Part shown: piece by piece, positions 21,336 to 30,015 of the stretch | Numbering within the stretch: position 1 is the stretch's first letter | Layout of the letters: each line of letters begins with the position of its first letter | Source of the DNA: Kiritimatiellia bacterium | GTDB taxonomy: Bacteria; Verrucomicrobiota; Kiritimatiellia; RFP12; UBA1067 | Length of the DNA: 34,473 nt | NCBI GenBank assembly: GCA_017450695.1 | Contig: JAFSTA010000084.1 | Location: 1 to 34,473 of the forward strand | Direction of reading: 5' to 3' | Notes under the pieces: model-generated | The model's database searches: none | What the model saw: only the letters and a program-made list of their open reading frames with translations | What the model was told of the DNA's origin: nothing | Made by a program: the position numbers and the translations under genes

Positions 21336-22658
21336 ATGGTTCAAAACGAGGTGATTACAGGCACGGTGGAAAAACTGGTGTACGGCGGCGACGGGCTCCT
21401 GCGCGTGGACGGCTACGTCGTCTTCGTGCCGCGTTGCGCGACCGGGGAAACGGTCGAGGCGCGCGTCGTACAAGTGAAAAAGAATTTCGCGAAGGCGGAA
21501 CTGATCCGTGTGGTCGGAGAACCTTCCGCTGACCGCGTGGCGGACGACCCGACGAGCGAGACGCCCGGATGCGTCTATGCGCACCTCTCGGAAGAAGCGG
21601 AGTTGCGTGAGAAGGAGGAGCAGCTGCGCCAGTTCCTCCGCCATCTCTCGGTTCCGAAGGTGGGCAAGGACGACAAACGTCTGCCGCACCCGCCCTACCC
21701 CATCCTGCCTTCTGTCGCCGCACCATCCGGCGTGAACTACCGGAACAAGATCACGTTGCGCGCGGATGTCGTGGATGGTGAGACGAAACCGATACTCGGG
21801 TACATGGAGGAAGGAACGCACACGGTCGTAGATATGCCGACCTGCCCGCTGGCGTGTCCCGCGATCAACGACGCGCTCGCCGAATTCCGCAAGACGGAGG
21901 CGTTCGCCCAGTTGCGGAAGGGCGAGCAGGTGGCCTTCCGCGCCACGGCGGAAGACGGCGTGACGATCTTGAAGTATGCGCCCGTCAAAGGATACCGTAA
22001 ACCCGGTCGGCCGTTGATCTGGGATGAGGAAACGAAGCAGTTCGTGAAGATGGACGAACTCCCGTGGCTATGGGAATCCATCGGCGAGAGCGGGTTCCTC
22101 GTGCCCGCCGACGGGTTCTTCCAGGTGAATCCCGCAATGGGCTGGAAGCTCGTGCAGACCGTCACCGACTGGTTCGGGGAGGACGCGGAACGCTATCCGG
22201 AAATCCTCGACCTCTACTGCGGTGTCGGCGTCTTCGGCATCGCCTGCATGCGGTGCGGCGGGGAAAGGCTGTACGGCGTCGAAGAGTCGCTCTCGTCAGT
22301 CGAAGCCGCCCGCGAGAACGCCAAGCACTGGTGCGGCAACTCGCACTTCACGTGCGTTTCTCTCGGCGGTGCCCGCCGGTTGCGGAGCAACTGGCTGCAC
22401 GACCCTTCGCGCACGACGGTCATTGTCGATCCGCCGCGTGGCGGACTCTCCGCCAATACGGTGGAATCGCTGGTTGCCGCCCGTCCTCCGCGCATCTTCT
22501 ACGTCTCGTGTGATCCCGCCACGCTGGCCCGCGACCTCCAGCTCTTCATCGATGGCGGATACCGGATCAGGCGTACGCAACTCTTCAACCTCTTCCCCCG
22601 CACGGCGCGTTTCGAGACCGTGGTCGAACTGCGCAGCCACCGCTGGAAGCTCTCGTAA
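21336..22658 (+). CDS. RlmD/TrmA-family RNA (uracil-C5) methyltransferase
   Basis: 440 residues. It probably methylates C5 of a uridine in 23S rRNA or tRNA using SAM. An N-terminal TRAM domain (about 3-58) is followed by a central domain with VNYRNKITLR (133-142). The FFQVNPAMG segment (261-269), SAM motif LDLYCGVGVFG (291-301) and IVDPPRGGLS (363-372) follow. The catalytic motif YVSCDPATLARD has nucleophile C392. The four-cysteine iron-sulfur cluster of RlmD-type enzymes is not present: the matching stretch (about 66-95) has only C79. ATG 21336 is chosen over upstream starts because AAGGCGG precedes it and it gives the normal TRAM start. Exact target position cannot be assigned. Confidence 0.92.
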   Translation: MVQNEVITGTVEKLVYGGDGLLRVDGYVVFVPRCATGETVEARVVQVKKNFAKAELIRVVGEPSADRVADDPTSETPGCVYAHLSEEAELREKEEQLRQFLRHLSVPKVGKDDKRLPHPPYPILPSVAAPSGVNYRNKITLRADVVDGETKPILGYMEEGTHTVVDMPTCPLACPAINDALAEFRKTEAFAQLRKGEQVAFRATAEDGVTILKYAPVKGYRKPGRPLIWDEETKQFVKMDELPWLWESIGESGFLVPADGFFQVNPAMGWKLVQTVTDWFGEDAERYPEILDLYCGVGVFGIACMRCGGERLYGVEESLSSVEAARENAKHWCGNSHFTCVSLGGARRLRSNWLHDPSRTTVIVDPPRGGLSANTVESLVAARPPRIFYVSCDPATLARDLQLFIDGGYRIRRTQLFNLFPRTARFETVVELRSHRWKLS

Positions 22659-22682
22659 GGATACCGGACACGACTGGTATCC
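22659..22682 (+). repeat. Hairpin after the methyltransferase gene
   Basis: GGATACC (22659-22665) and GGTATCC (22676-22682) pair perfectly around a 10-base loop, starting right after the stop codon. No T-run follows, so termination is uncertain; it lies 33 bases before the glycosyltransferase start. Confidence 0.5.
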
Positions 22683-22715
22683 GAAACGCACCGTTCGAAG
22701 TAGTCGGTAATTTCC

Positions 22716-23741
22716 GTGGAATGTCTCATGGATGAATCCTGTCGAAGAGAAGGGCCAACCGCCAGCGTAGTCGTCCCCTTCTGGAATGCGGAGGCGACGC
22801 TTGCCGATTGTCTCGAATCGGTGTTGCGCCAGAGCGAACGCGACTTTGAGTTGATTGCGGTGGATGACGGATCGACAGACGGATCGCTGGCGGTCGCCCG
22901 AGCCGTTGCCGCGCGAGACGCGCGCGTTCGGGTTGTCACGCACGACCGGAACCGCGGACTCTCCGCCGCTCGCAACTCCGGACTCGATTGCGTCTCAGGC
23001 ACCTTTCTGTTCTTCGTCGATTCCGACGATGTGGTGCTGGAACACTACCTCGCCTCTGGCATCGCCGCCCTGCGCGACGCCGGCGCGGATTACGGTATCG
23101 CGCCCTATCGTCTCAACAGCAGCGACGAACAACCACCTGCCGCCTCACCGATTATCCCCTTGAAGGGAGCGTACCGCTTTTCCAAGCCGGAGGAGATCGT
23201 GCGCGACTACCTGCCGAAAGTCATCGGCTATTCACTTTCCGACATTGGGAAATGGATCCGAACCGGTACGCACCCCTACTCCTACCGTGAATGCGCGGGA
23301 GTCTGGCGTTGCGTGTACAGGCGGGAGATTGTGGAACGGGAAAAGATACGATTCGACGAATCAGTACATCTGTTTGAGGATGCGATGTTCAACACCGATT
23401 ATCTGCTCGCCTCGAGCTCGATGACCGATTTTCCCGATGCGCAATATGTCTATCGGGTACGCGACACGGGTTTGGTGGGAACAAGCCACCAGCAACACTG
23501 GCTGATCCCCAACAAGCTGGCGTTGCTTCGGCACCGGAACCGGCTGGCGGCGAAATACGGTGGCGCGATTCGTCCGCTTTACAGAGGCTCGACCCTTCTC
23601 TCCCTCTGCGAAATCATTCGCGCGCTCCTCCTCCTGCGTAAGCCATTCGGACAAAACCTCCGCACTCTCCCCGCATTCCTCAAAGAAGCGACCTTCCCAA
23701 AAGCGGAAAGAGAGAAACCAATACGCGAACGCGCCAACTGA
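22716..23741 (+). CDS. Family 2 glycosyltransferase
   Basis: 341 residues, GT-A fold, probably transferring a sugar from a nucleotide sugar to a cell-surface glycan. The N-terminal domain has SVVVPFWNAEATLADCLESV (17-36), ELIAVDDGSTDGS (45-57), NRGLSAARNSGLD (79-91) and the metal-binding FFVDSDD (99-105). HLFEDAMFNTDYLLA further on resembles the catalytic ED region of bacterial GT2 enzymes. The Lys/Arg-rich C-terminus (about 300-341) may sit against the membrane. An alternative ATG at 22728 would shorten it by four residues. It is 57 bases after the methyltransferase gene, and no neighbouring polysaccharide gene helps to define a product. Confidence 0.88.
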   Translation: MECLMDESCRREGPTASVVVPFWNAEATLADCLESVLRQSERDFELIAVDDGSTDGSLAVARAVAARDARVRVVTHDRNRGLSAARNSGLDCVSGTFLFFVDSDDVVLEHYLASGIAALRDAGADYGIAPYRLNSSDEQPPAASPIIPLKGAYRFSKPEEIVRDYLPKVIGYSLSDIGKWIRTGTHPYSYRECAGVWRCVYRREIVEREKIRFDESVHLFEDAMFNTDYLLASSSMTDFPDAQYVYRVRDTGLVGTSHQQHWLIPNKLALLRHRNRLAAKYGGAIRPLYRGSTLLSLCEIIRALLLLRKPFGQNLRTLPAFLKEATFPKAEREKPIRERAN

Positions 23742-23852
23742 GAAGCGGAGAGGCAGAGATCGGGAGGGGCGCGCTCCGTCGCGACCGCAACACATTCCGT
23801 TTTCCGCGCTGGGACAGCGCGTGCATAAACCCAACCGCCTGATCCCTACCGC
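23742..23852. other. Convergent spacer with repeat word and hairpin
   Basis: Holds CCGTCGCGACCGCAACAC (23776-23793), an exact copy of 16317-16334, and a small stem CGCGCT (23805-23810)/AGCGCG (23816-23821). No intrinsic terminator with a T-run is visible for either the GT2 or the GH92 gene. Confidence 0.65.
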
Positions 23853-25769
23853 CTACTCGAAAACGAGTTCTCCGCCAGCCATGATTTCCGCGTGGCGAAG
23901 GAAGAGATCGTGCGGGGTACCGTTCAGTTTCACGGAACGGAAGGTATCTCCTTTGGAGCGGATGACGAATTTCTTTCCGCCCGGCAGCTCGATCTCGACT
24001 TTCGGATAGGCGCAACCATGCAGCACGTAGAGATCCTGTCCGGCAAGCGGGAAGAAACCGAGCTTTAGAAAGACGTAGAGGGAACTCATCGCCCCCGAAT
24101 CGTTGTCACCGGGCAGATCGTCACCGGCGAAAAGTTTCGCCACCTCCCGCGCCCATTTCGTCACGAGATCCCCTCGCCCGACGTAGGCGAACAACCAAGG
24201 GATCTGGAAGCTAGGCTCGTTTCCAAAATCGGCCAGATGGTTTTCAAGCGCATACGAGAGTCGTTCGCGGAAGGCATCCTTTCCGCCACAATATTCCATG
24301 AGATGCGGAATGTCATGCGGCACGAAGAACGAATACTCCCAACAGTTCGCCTCGTAGAAATCCGTGTTGAAGCCGCCTCGCGGATCGGTGTTGGAAAAGG
24401 TGCCGTCTTCACGTCTCGCACGAACAAAACCGCGCACGCCGCTCTGCTTGTCCACGGCGGTTGTGTCCCACACATTCGTCCAGTTGCCGGAACGCGCACG
24501 GAACTTCGCGGACAGTTCCGTCTCGCCCAATCCCGCCAGCACCTCCGCGCAACACCAGTCCTGGTAGGCGAAACTCATCGTCGCGGAACCTGACTTGAAC
24601 CGACCGCAGTAGTCCTCGCGTCCCACGGCGAATCCCCGTTCGCGGTAGGCGGGCGTGCGTCCGTTCCAGCGACTGCGCAGGAGAGGAGCGATACGTGCCC
24701 AATCGATTCCCGGTATCTTCTTCGCCCAGGCGTCCGCGATCACGTAATCGACCTCGTCACCGCCCTGCCCCGCCTTGAAGTCAATGCCGGAGGTGTACCC
24801 GGTTTCGCAACGCCCGTTCCGTTCGAAACGGTCCGCGAAGGAGTTCACGTTCGCGGCAAACGAATCGGGATCCACGATTCCCATGAGCGGGAAGAGCGTA
24901 CGCCACGTGTCCCAAAGCGTGTAGTGGTCATCCCAACCGATCCCGTCCGCAGTACGGTCGCGCGGCTGCACGAAAGTCTGGGCGAGCTGGGAGTAGAACC
25001 GGCGACGCTCGGCGGCATCGATGCCCTCTACGCGGACACGCGAAAGAACCTTGTCCCATTTCGCCTTGGCGGCAGCCGCGATGTCTTCCACGCTCCGTCC
25101 CGCAAGTTCCGCCTGGAAGTACGCCTTCGCCTGAGCCTCGTCCTTGAACGAAACGGCAATGCGGTGGATGCCCGTATCGGCATCCGTCTCCTCGTAAGCG
25201 TAACACCGGTACGGAGCGGGATTCCAGTTCCCCGTGAACTCACCGTTGCGGTTCACGCAATCGTCCTTGGCGAGCTTGCAACGACGATTCAGCGGGAATG
25301 CGCGCGGTTGCCCGTCGGCCGAACGCACACGGTACACAGCACCGTGCGCCGTCGCTGAGACATCCACATCCAGACCGTCCTTTGCGAGACGCACACGCAG
25401 GAGGTAGGGATGCGACTCCCGGATCTCCATATCCGACGGATCGCAGACATAACGGAAAATACCGTAACTCGGCGTACCGCCCGTCCCCTGCGCATGCAAC
25501 TGGGAGAACCCCACGACCTTATCGCCTGGCCACCAACCGCTCGTGGGAGGGCCGAATCCGTGTCGCGCCCCCTTGGGACGCTCGTGCGGTGACGGCCAGA
25601 GGGAATCGGGAGAAGGATGGGTCGAACCGTGCGGCACGCACGGTCCCAACACGTTGCTCCCATGAGAACGGTCGGTACCGATACGCATATCGACGAATTC
25701 CGACGGCGACGCGGCCGCCACGCTAGTTGCGAACGCAACCATGAGTGAAGACAACAGATTCCGACACAT
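23853..25769 (-). CDS. Secreted GH92 alpha-mannosidase-like enzyme
   Basis: 638 residues including a signal peptide (about 1-20). GH92 enzymes are calcium-dependent exo-alpha-mannosidases acting on N-glycans and mannans. Landmarks: FVDMRIGTDRSHGSNVLGPCVP near the N-terminus, VVGFSQLHAQGTGGTPSYG (85-103), LWDTWRTLFPLMG (285-297) and TDFYEANCWEYSFFVPHD (469-486), with E473 as likely catalytic acid. GDNDSGAMSSLYVF (554-567) and LNGTPHDLFLRHAEIMAGGELVFE at the end complete the family pattern. It is shorter than the usual 700-760 residues, and the common H-T-H-L motif reads Q-L-H-A here. ATG 25769 follows AAGGGAG; TATAAT lies 72 bases upstream. It is transcribed alone. Confidence 0.9.
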   Translation of the reverse strand: MCRNLLSSLMVAFATSVAAASPSEFVDMRIGTDRSHGSNVLGPCVPHGSTHPSPDSLWPSPHERPKGARHGFGPPTSGWWPGDKVVGFSQLHAQGTGGTPSYGIFRYVCDPSDMEIRESHPYLLRVRLAKDGLDVDVSATAHGAVYRVRSADGQPRAFPLNRRCKLAKDDCVNRNGEFTGNWNPAPYRCYAYEETDADTGIHRIAVSFKDEAQAKAYFQAELAGRSVEDIAAAAKAKWDKVLSRVRVEGIDAAERRRFYSQLAQTFVQPRDRTADGIGWDDHYTLWDTWRTLFPLMGIVDPDSFAANVNSFADRFERNGRCETGYTSGIDFKAGQGGDEVDYVIADAWAKKIPGIDWARIAPLLRSRWNGRTPAYRERGFAVGREDYCGRFKSGSATMSFAYQDWCCAEVLAGLGETELSAKFRARSGNWTNVWDTTAVDKQSGVRGFVRARREDGTFSNTDPRGGFNTDFYEANCWEYSFFVPHDIPHLMEYCGGKDAFRERLSYALENHLADFGNEPSFQIPWLFAYVGRGDLVTKWAREVAKLFAGDDLPGDNDSGAMSSLYVFLKLGFFPLAGQDLYVLHGCAYPKVEIELPGGKKFVIRSKGDTFRSVKLNGTPHDLFLRHAEIMAGGELVFE

Positions 25770-25840
25770 ACTTACACGCTCCCTTCTGGACGCATACGGA
25801 CACGGAGTCCGAACAGATGACATTACTGGCGAATGCAGGG

Positions 25841-25849
25841 ATTATAGCA
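25841..25849 (-). promoter_or_regulatory. Extended -10 promoter of the GH92 gene
   Basis: On the minus strand TGCTATAAT is a perfect extended -10 element (TATAAT at 25841-25846). No good -35 is found at 17 bases (TGGATT), as is common for extended -10 promoters. Expected transcript start is near 25834, giving a leader of about 65 bases. Confidence 0.65.
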
Positions 25850-26056
25850 AACAACAACTCAAGAATCCACCCAATTGTCGCGGGGTGTCGGGGAGCAGAA
25901 GGGACGGATGGGACAGAAATGAGAAAAGAGACGGAAAGGAGAGAAGGGACAAAAGAGACAGAAGAGATTCGCCCAACCCGGCAGCATAGGGCGTACCCCG
26001 TTGCGGCCGCAATGCTTCCCCGGCCTAACACGCTACGCCGCCGTCTTACTTTTGGC

Positions 26057-26086
26057 TTGCTTGCGGTGCGGGTAAGGTTGTAGAAT
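26057..26086 (+). promoter_or_regulatory. Probable promoter of the CesT-like gene
   Basis: TTGCTT (26057-26062) and TAGAAT (26081-26086) are spaced 18 bases apart, giving a leader of about 100 bases before ATG 26192. Confidence 0.5.
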
Positions 26087-26191
26087 GAAAGCCGTAATCT
26101 GATGTAGGTTTCCGAATGGCTTACACGTCCGCACCGGATGTGTAAACAGTTTGTTGAAGGCTTTGCCATCGGAAACAGAAAGGAGAACCAG

Positions 26192-26659
26192 ATGGAACTG
26201 AAGGAAATCGCAGACGGTCTAGTCGTCAAGTTTCACGTTGACGAACTCGCCGTTGAGGATGACGAGCTGGCAATCGAGATCGACGGGATGCCGATCCTGA
26301 TTTCGGAGGATCCAGGTGTCGCGATCATCCTGACGGGGTTCGTCGGCGACCCGCCGGCGGAAGGCGGGGAGACCTTCGCCAATCTCATGCTGGATAGCAC
26401 GATGGAACTCATGGATACGAAGTCCGCCGCCTTCGCACGCAATCCGGAAACGGGAGCGTACGCCCTCGTCCAGCGTGTGGCGCAAGAAGGTCTCTCACTC
26501 GACTCCTTCTGCGAGGAACTCTCCGACTTCGTGAACAGACTCGATTCGTGGCGCAAGATGCTCGAAGACTTCCGTCCTGCCGTCGCCGCCGCCAAGGCGG
26601 TCCAAGACGCGCAGCCCGGTACAGAGGATCTCGCCAGAAACGGGTTTATGCAGGTGTAA
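26192..26659 (+). CDS. CesT-like (type III secretion chaperone-type) protein
   Basis: 155 residues, acidic, no signal peptide. The pattern fits the CesT/Tir chaperone fold. An N-terminal helix and strands EIADGLVVKFHVDELAVED/DELAIEIDG are followed by VAIILTGFVGDPP, then ETFANLMLDSTMELMDTKSA, and AFARNPETGAYALVQRV (a hallmark strand pair). The closing helix LSLDSFCEELSDFVNRLDSWRKML (101-124) resembles the end of these chaperones. AGGAGA precedes ATG 26192. It is 38 bases upstream of the GH39-like gene, so cotranscription is possible. No secretion apparatus or effector is visible here. A YbjN-like or other small chaperone is the main alternative. Confidence 0.65.
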   Translation: MELKEIADGLVVKFHVDELAVEDDELAIEIDGMPILISEDPGVAIILTGFVGDPPAEGGETFANLMLDSTMELMDTKSAAFARNPETGAYALVQRVAQEGLSLDSFCEELSDFVNRLDSWRKMLEDFRPAVAAAKAVQDAQPGTEDLARNGFMQV

Positions 26660-26697
26660 AATCAAACTTAAACAACCAAGGAAACAGGAAACAGCCA

Positions 26698-28080
26698 ATG
26701 AAAAATCGGTTCCTAGTCATGTTGGTCGCAGTCGGTGCGTTGTGCGCACAGGCGGCGGAGATTCAGGTGGATTTCAACAAAACCGTCGGTCCCGTGAAGC
26801 GGGTCAACGGCGTGGGACAACCGCCTCTCGTCGGCAAGCTGGCGAATTATCCAATGTTCCACTACCTAAAAGAGGCTGGTATCCCTTACTCGCGACTTCA
26901 TGATGTGGGAGGTTGGCTCGGCGGCGGACTCTTCGTGGATATTCCGGTCCTCTTCCCAAACTTCGACGCGGATGAGAACGCGCCTGAATCGTACCGGTTT
27001 GTTTACACGGACTCACTCCTGAAAGCTCTCGATGCCAATGGCGTGGAACCGTTTTTCCGTCTGGGCGTGACCATCGAGAACTTCGTGTCGCACGGATACC
27101 CGCCGATGAACATCCTGCCCCCCAAAGACTACGCCAAGTGGGGTCGCATCTGCGAACACGTAATCCGGCACTACACCGAGTGCTGGGCAAACGGCTTCCA
27201 GATGAAAATCACCTACTGGGAGATCTGGAACGAACCGGAGAACCACCCGGACGACAACCAAAACCCGATGTGGCGTGGTCCGTTCTCCGAGTATATCAAA
27301 TTCTACGGCACGGTCGCACCTTACTTGAAGGCGAAGTTCCCGCACCTGAAGATTGGCGCCTACGGCAGCTGCGGCTACTATGCGGGCGTCGGTTCGGACC
27401 AGATCCCCGCCGCAAACTCCTCGCCGCGCACGGAACACTTCCTGTCGTGCTCGCACAAGTTCCTCGCGGCTGTCCGCGACAACAAGTGGCCGCTCGACTT
27501 CTTCTCCTACCATTCCTACTCCAATCCGTCCGAAGCCATGCGCCAGGTGCGTTTCGTCGATGAGCACCTCAACCAGTACGGATTCACAGCCGACAAGTGC
27601 GAACGTATCTACAACGAGTGGCTGCCGTACGTGAGTCACGCGAACCTCGGTTCCGCCCTTCAGGCAGCCGGCATCGCCACTGAGCTGATCGGATTGCAGA
27701 ACGGTCCATGCGATGTCGCGTGTATCTATGACGCGCGCTGCGGTGTGGGCAACTATTCGCCCCTCTTCAACCCCCTCACCTACAAGCCGCACAAGGCATA
27801 CTACGCGTTCACCGCATTCAACGAGTTGCGCAAACGCGGTACGGCCGTTTCCGCAAAGGCAACGGGCGACAAGAACCTGTGGGTAACAGCGGCAAAAGGG
27901 GAAACGGGTGCCGCCGTGATGATGGCCAACGATTCGGACAAGGCGGTTCCGATCTCCTGCGATTTCCAAGGTAAAACGGTTGATTCCTGCCGCATCACCG
28001 ACCAGGACCGCACAAATGAGACGATTCCCCTACCCACCGAACTGCCGCCCCGTTCGTTCCTCGTCGTCATCCTGCACTAG
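26698..28080 (+). CDS. Secreted GH39-like glycosidase (beta-xylosidase type)
   Basis: 460 residues. Signal peptide MKNRFLVMLVAVGALCAQAA. A clan GH-A (beta/alpha)8 barrel with acid/base E179 in YWEIWNEPENHPD (173-185) and nucleophile E307 in IYNEWLPYV (304-312). YSRLHDVGGWLGGG and LDFFSYHSYS are GH39-like strand ends, and the C-terminal 60 residues form the beta-sandwich typical of this clan. GH39 covers beta-xylosidase and alpha-L-iduronidase activities; the true substrate cannot be chosen here. AGGAAACAGG precedes ATG 26698. It is 108 bases ahead of the GH27 gene in the same direction. Confidence 0.83.
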   Translation: MKNRFLVMLVAVGALCAQAAEIQVDFNKTVGPVKRVNGVGQPPLVGKLANYPMFHYLKEAGIPYSRLHDVGGWLGGGLFVDIPVLFPNFDADENAPESYRFVYTDSLLKALDANGVEPFFRLGVTIENFVSHGYPPMNILPPKDYAKWGRICEHVIRHYTECWANGFQMKITYWEIWNEPENHPDDNQNPMWRGPFSEYIKFYGTVAPYLKAKFPHLKIGAYGSCGYYAGVGSDQIPAANSSPRTEHFLSCSHKFLAAVRDNKWPLDFFSYHSYSNPSEAMRQVRFVDEHLNQYGFTADKCERIYNEWLPYVSHANLGSALQAAGIATELIGLQNGPCDVACIYDARCGVGNYSPLFNPLTYKPHKAYYAFTAFNELRKRGTAVSAKATGDKNLWVTAAKGETGAAVMMANDSDKAVPISCDFQGKTVDSCRITDQDRTNETIPLPTELPPRSFLVVILH

Positions 28081-28188
28081 CGCCCGCGCAAAGGCGTGGC
28101 GAGCACGGGAAATCAATCATTCCCGTGTTCAGAACGATCACAACCGAAAGGTCTTGCACGTAACCCCATTACGAAGAAGGAGATTCTG

Positions 28189-30015
28189 ATGAAAAAAACA
28201 ACCTGCCTGATGTTTTTCGCCGCCGCATTTGCGGCTGTCGCCAATTCCGCCGATTCGCGCGTCGAGTTTCGGGAATGCCCGAAGTGTGACAAGCGTATCC
28301 GTATCGACCTTGCCGTCGGCAAGGCATACGTGAACCTGTCGCGACTGGAGGGTGCCGACCGCGACGAAGTTGCCGCACGTGCCGCGCGGTTGCTGGACAT
28401 GGCGAAGATTCCCCCCGCGCGCGACCCCAAACTCCGTCCGCTCATGGGGTGGTCGAGCTGGAACACCTTCGGCGTGGACATTTCGGAAACGATCATTCTG
28501 GAGACAGCCCGCGCCCTCGCGTCGAACGGGTTGAAGGACGCCGGCTACACGTACGTCAACATTGACGATGGCTTTTTCTGGGGACACGGCGAGGACGGTA
28601 TCCTCCGCTTCCATCCCGAACGTTTCCCCAACGGCATGAAACCCACGGTGGATGGAATCCATGCGCTCGGTCTGAAAGCCGGCATCTATTCGGACGCCGG
28701 TGCCGACACGTGCGGCAGCATCTGGGGCGGCAGCGGTTCGGGCGGCAAGGACAAGGGCGGCGTGGGCGGCGGCCTCTACGGCCACGACGCCGCCGACTGC
28801 AAACTGCACTTCAACGACCTGGGCTTCGACTTCATCAAGGTGGATTATTGCGGGGGCGGGAAGCTCAAGCTCGACGAGAAAGCCCGTTACACTGAAATCG
28901 CCAAAGCGATCCAGGCAACGGGGCGCACAGACGTCCGCCTCAACCTCTGCCGCTGGGCGTTCCCAGGCACGTGGGCGGCGGATATCGCCGAATCGTGGCG
29001 CACGACGGGCGACATCCGCGCGAACTGGAATTCGGTCAAGAAGATCATCGGCGAGAACCTCTACCTAAGCGCCTATGCGCGTCCAGGACATTACAACGAC
29101 ATGGACATGTTGGAGGTCGGACAGCTCAAAGGCGCTGTCAAATCGATTTTCGGCAAGCACGGCGATACAGGTCTCACGCCCGATGAGGAAATCACGCACT
29201 TCGGCATATGGTGCATGCTCTCCTCCCCGCTTCTAATCGGCTGCGATGTACGGACGATTCCCGCTTCCACAAAAGCGCTCATCACGAACCCCTACCTCCT
29301 TGCGATGAACCAGAACGACCTCGGGCTTCAGGGTTATGTCGCCGCCCGCGAAGGCGACGCATACATCCTGGTGAAGGACGCGGATCAAAAGTTCGGCCTC
29401 TCGCGCTACGTGGCCCTCTACAACGGCTCGGACGAGGAACACGAGTTCACCGTCCGAGCGGACGTGCTCGACGTGGCGGGCGAAGTGGATGCCTTCGATC
29501 TTCTGGAGATGGCGGACGTGGGCCGCTTCGAGAATCAAGTCTTCGTGAAGGTCGCGCCGCACGCGACAAAGTTCTACCGCATCGACGCCAAGAGGCGTCT
29601 CCAGCGCTCCATTTACGAGGCGGAAAGCGCCTTCCTCACCGACTACCAGGAACTGCGCGATGCGGTCAAGGCTGGAACGGCTTTCCCCGATTCGATGAAA
29701 GAGGCTTCCGGCGGCATGTACGTGCGCTATATCGGAAACCGCGCCTCCAACGACCTCATCTGGAAAGACGTGAAGATCGACGAGGCGGGCGAGTTCGTCC
29801 TCGCGTTCGACTATGCTTCTCCGGAGGATCGCGCGTTCGACCTCTCGATCAACGGCAGCACGGCAAAGCGTATCGCGACACCGGGAACGGGCGGGAAGAT
29901 CGGAACAGTTCAGGTAACGGTACCCCTTGCCGCAGGAGTACACACGATCCGTCTTTCCAATGCGACGGCCTGGATGCCCGACCTCGACCGCCTGGTTCTG
30001 CGCGCCCGCCCGTAA
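28189..30015 (+). CDS. Secreted GH27 alpha-galactosidase with C-terminal CBM35-like domain
   Basis: 608 residues. Signal peptide about 1-21. An N-terminal segment with a CPKC pair (30-33) precedes the GH27 barrel, which starts at LRPLMGWSSWNTFG (82-95). YTYVNIDDGFF (120-130), GLKAGIYSDAG (161-171), nucleophile D219 in FIKVDYCGG and acid/base D275 in WRTTGDIRANW are present, as is the GHYNDMDMLEVGQ motif (300-312). Residues 180-197 are Gly-rich (GGSGSGGKDKGGVGGG). The beta-sandwich at about 380-465 is followed by a carbohydrate-binding-like domain (about 474-608). AAGGAG sits 7 bases before ATG 28189. It would remove terminal alpha-galactose from oligosaccharides or glycans. Confidence 0.9.
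   Translation: MKKTTCLMFFAAAFAAVANSADSRVEFRECPKCDKRIRIDLAVGKAYVNLSRLEGADRDEVAARAARLLDMAKIPPARDPKLRPLMGWSSWNTFGVDISETIILETARALASNGLKDAGYTYVNIDDGFFWGHGEDGILRFHPERFPNGMKPTVDGIHALGLKAGIYSDAGADTCGSIWGGSGSGGKDKGGVGGGLYGHDAADCKLHFNDLGFDFIKVDYCGGGKLKLDEKARYTEIAKAIQATGRTDVRLNLCRWAFPGTWAADIAESWRTTGDIRANWNSVKKIIGENLYLSAYARPGHYNDMDMLEVGQLKGAVKSIFGKHGDTGLTPDEEITHFGIWCMLSSPLLIGCDVRTIPASTKALITNPYLLAMNQNDLGLQGYVAAREGDAYILVKDADQKFGLSRYVALYNGSDEEHEFTVRADVLDVAGEVDAFDLLEMADVGRFENQVFVKVAPHATKFYRIDAKRRLQRSIYEAESAFLTDYQELRDAVKAGTAFPDSMKEASGGMYVRYIGNRASNDLIWKDVKIDEAGEFVLAFDYASPEDRAFDLSINGSTAKRIATPGTGGKIGTVQVTVPLAAGVHTIRLSNATAWMPDLDRLVLRARP

Larger units (their letters stand above)
25770..26191. other. Divergent spacer between GH92 and CesT-like genes
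   Basis: No supported gene. It holds the GH92 promoter, then a purine-rich stretch on the + strand (about 25890-25967) built of GGGACGGATGGGACAG / GAGAAGGGAC words. The word GAAGGGACGGATG (25898-25910) recurs inverted at 289-301. A promoter for the CesT-like gene follows at about 26057-26086. Confidence 0.75.

Noticed and set aside
22659-22682. Intrinsic terminator after the methyltransferase gene
   Set aside because: Only a 7-bp stem with a 10-base loop and no T-run; listed as a hairpin instead.
23853-30015. Bacteroidetes-type polysaccharide utilisation locus
   Set aside because: No SusC/SusD-like genes, sensor or transporter; glycosidases are in two opposing transcription units.
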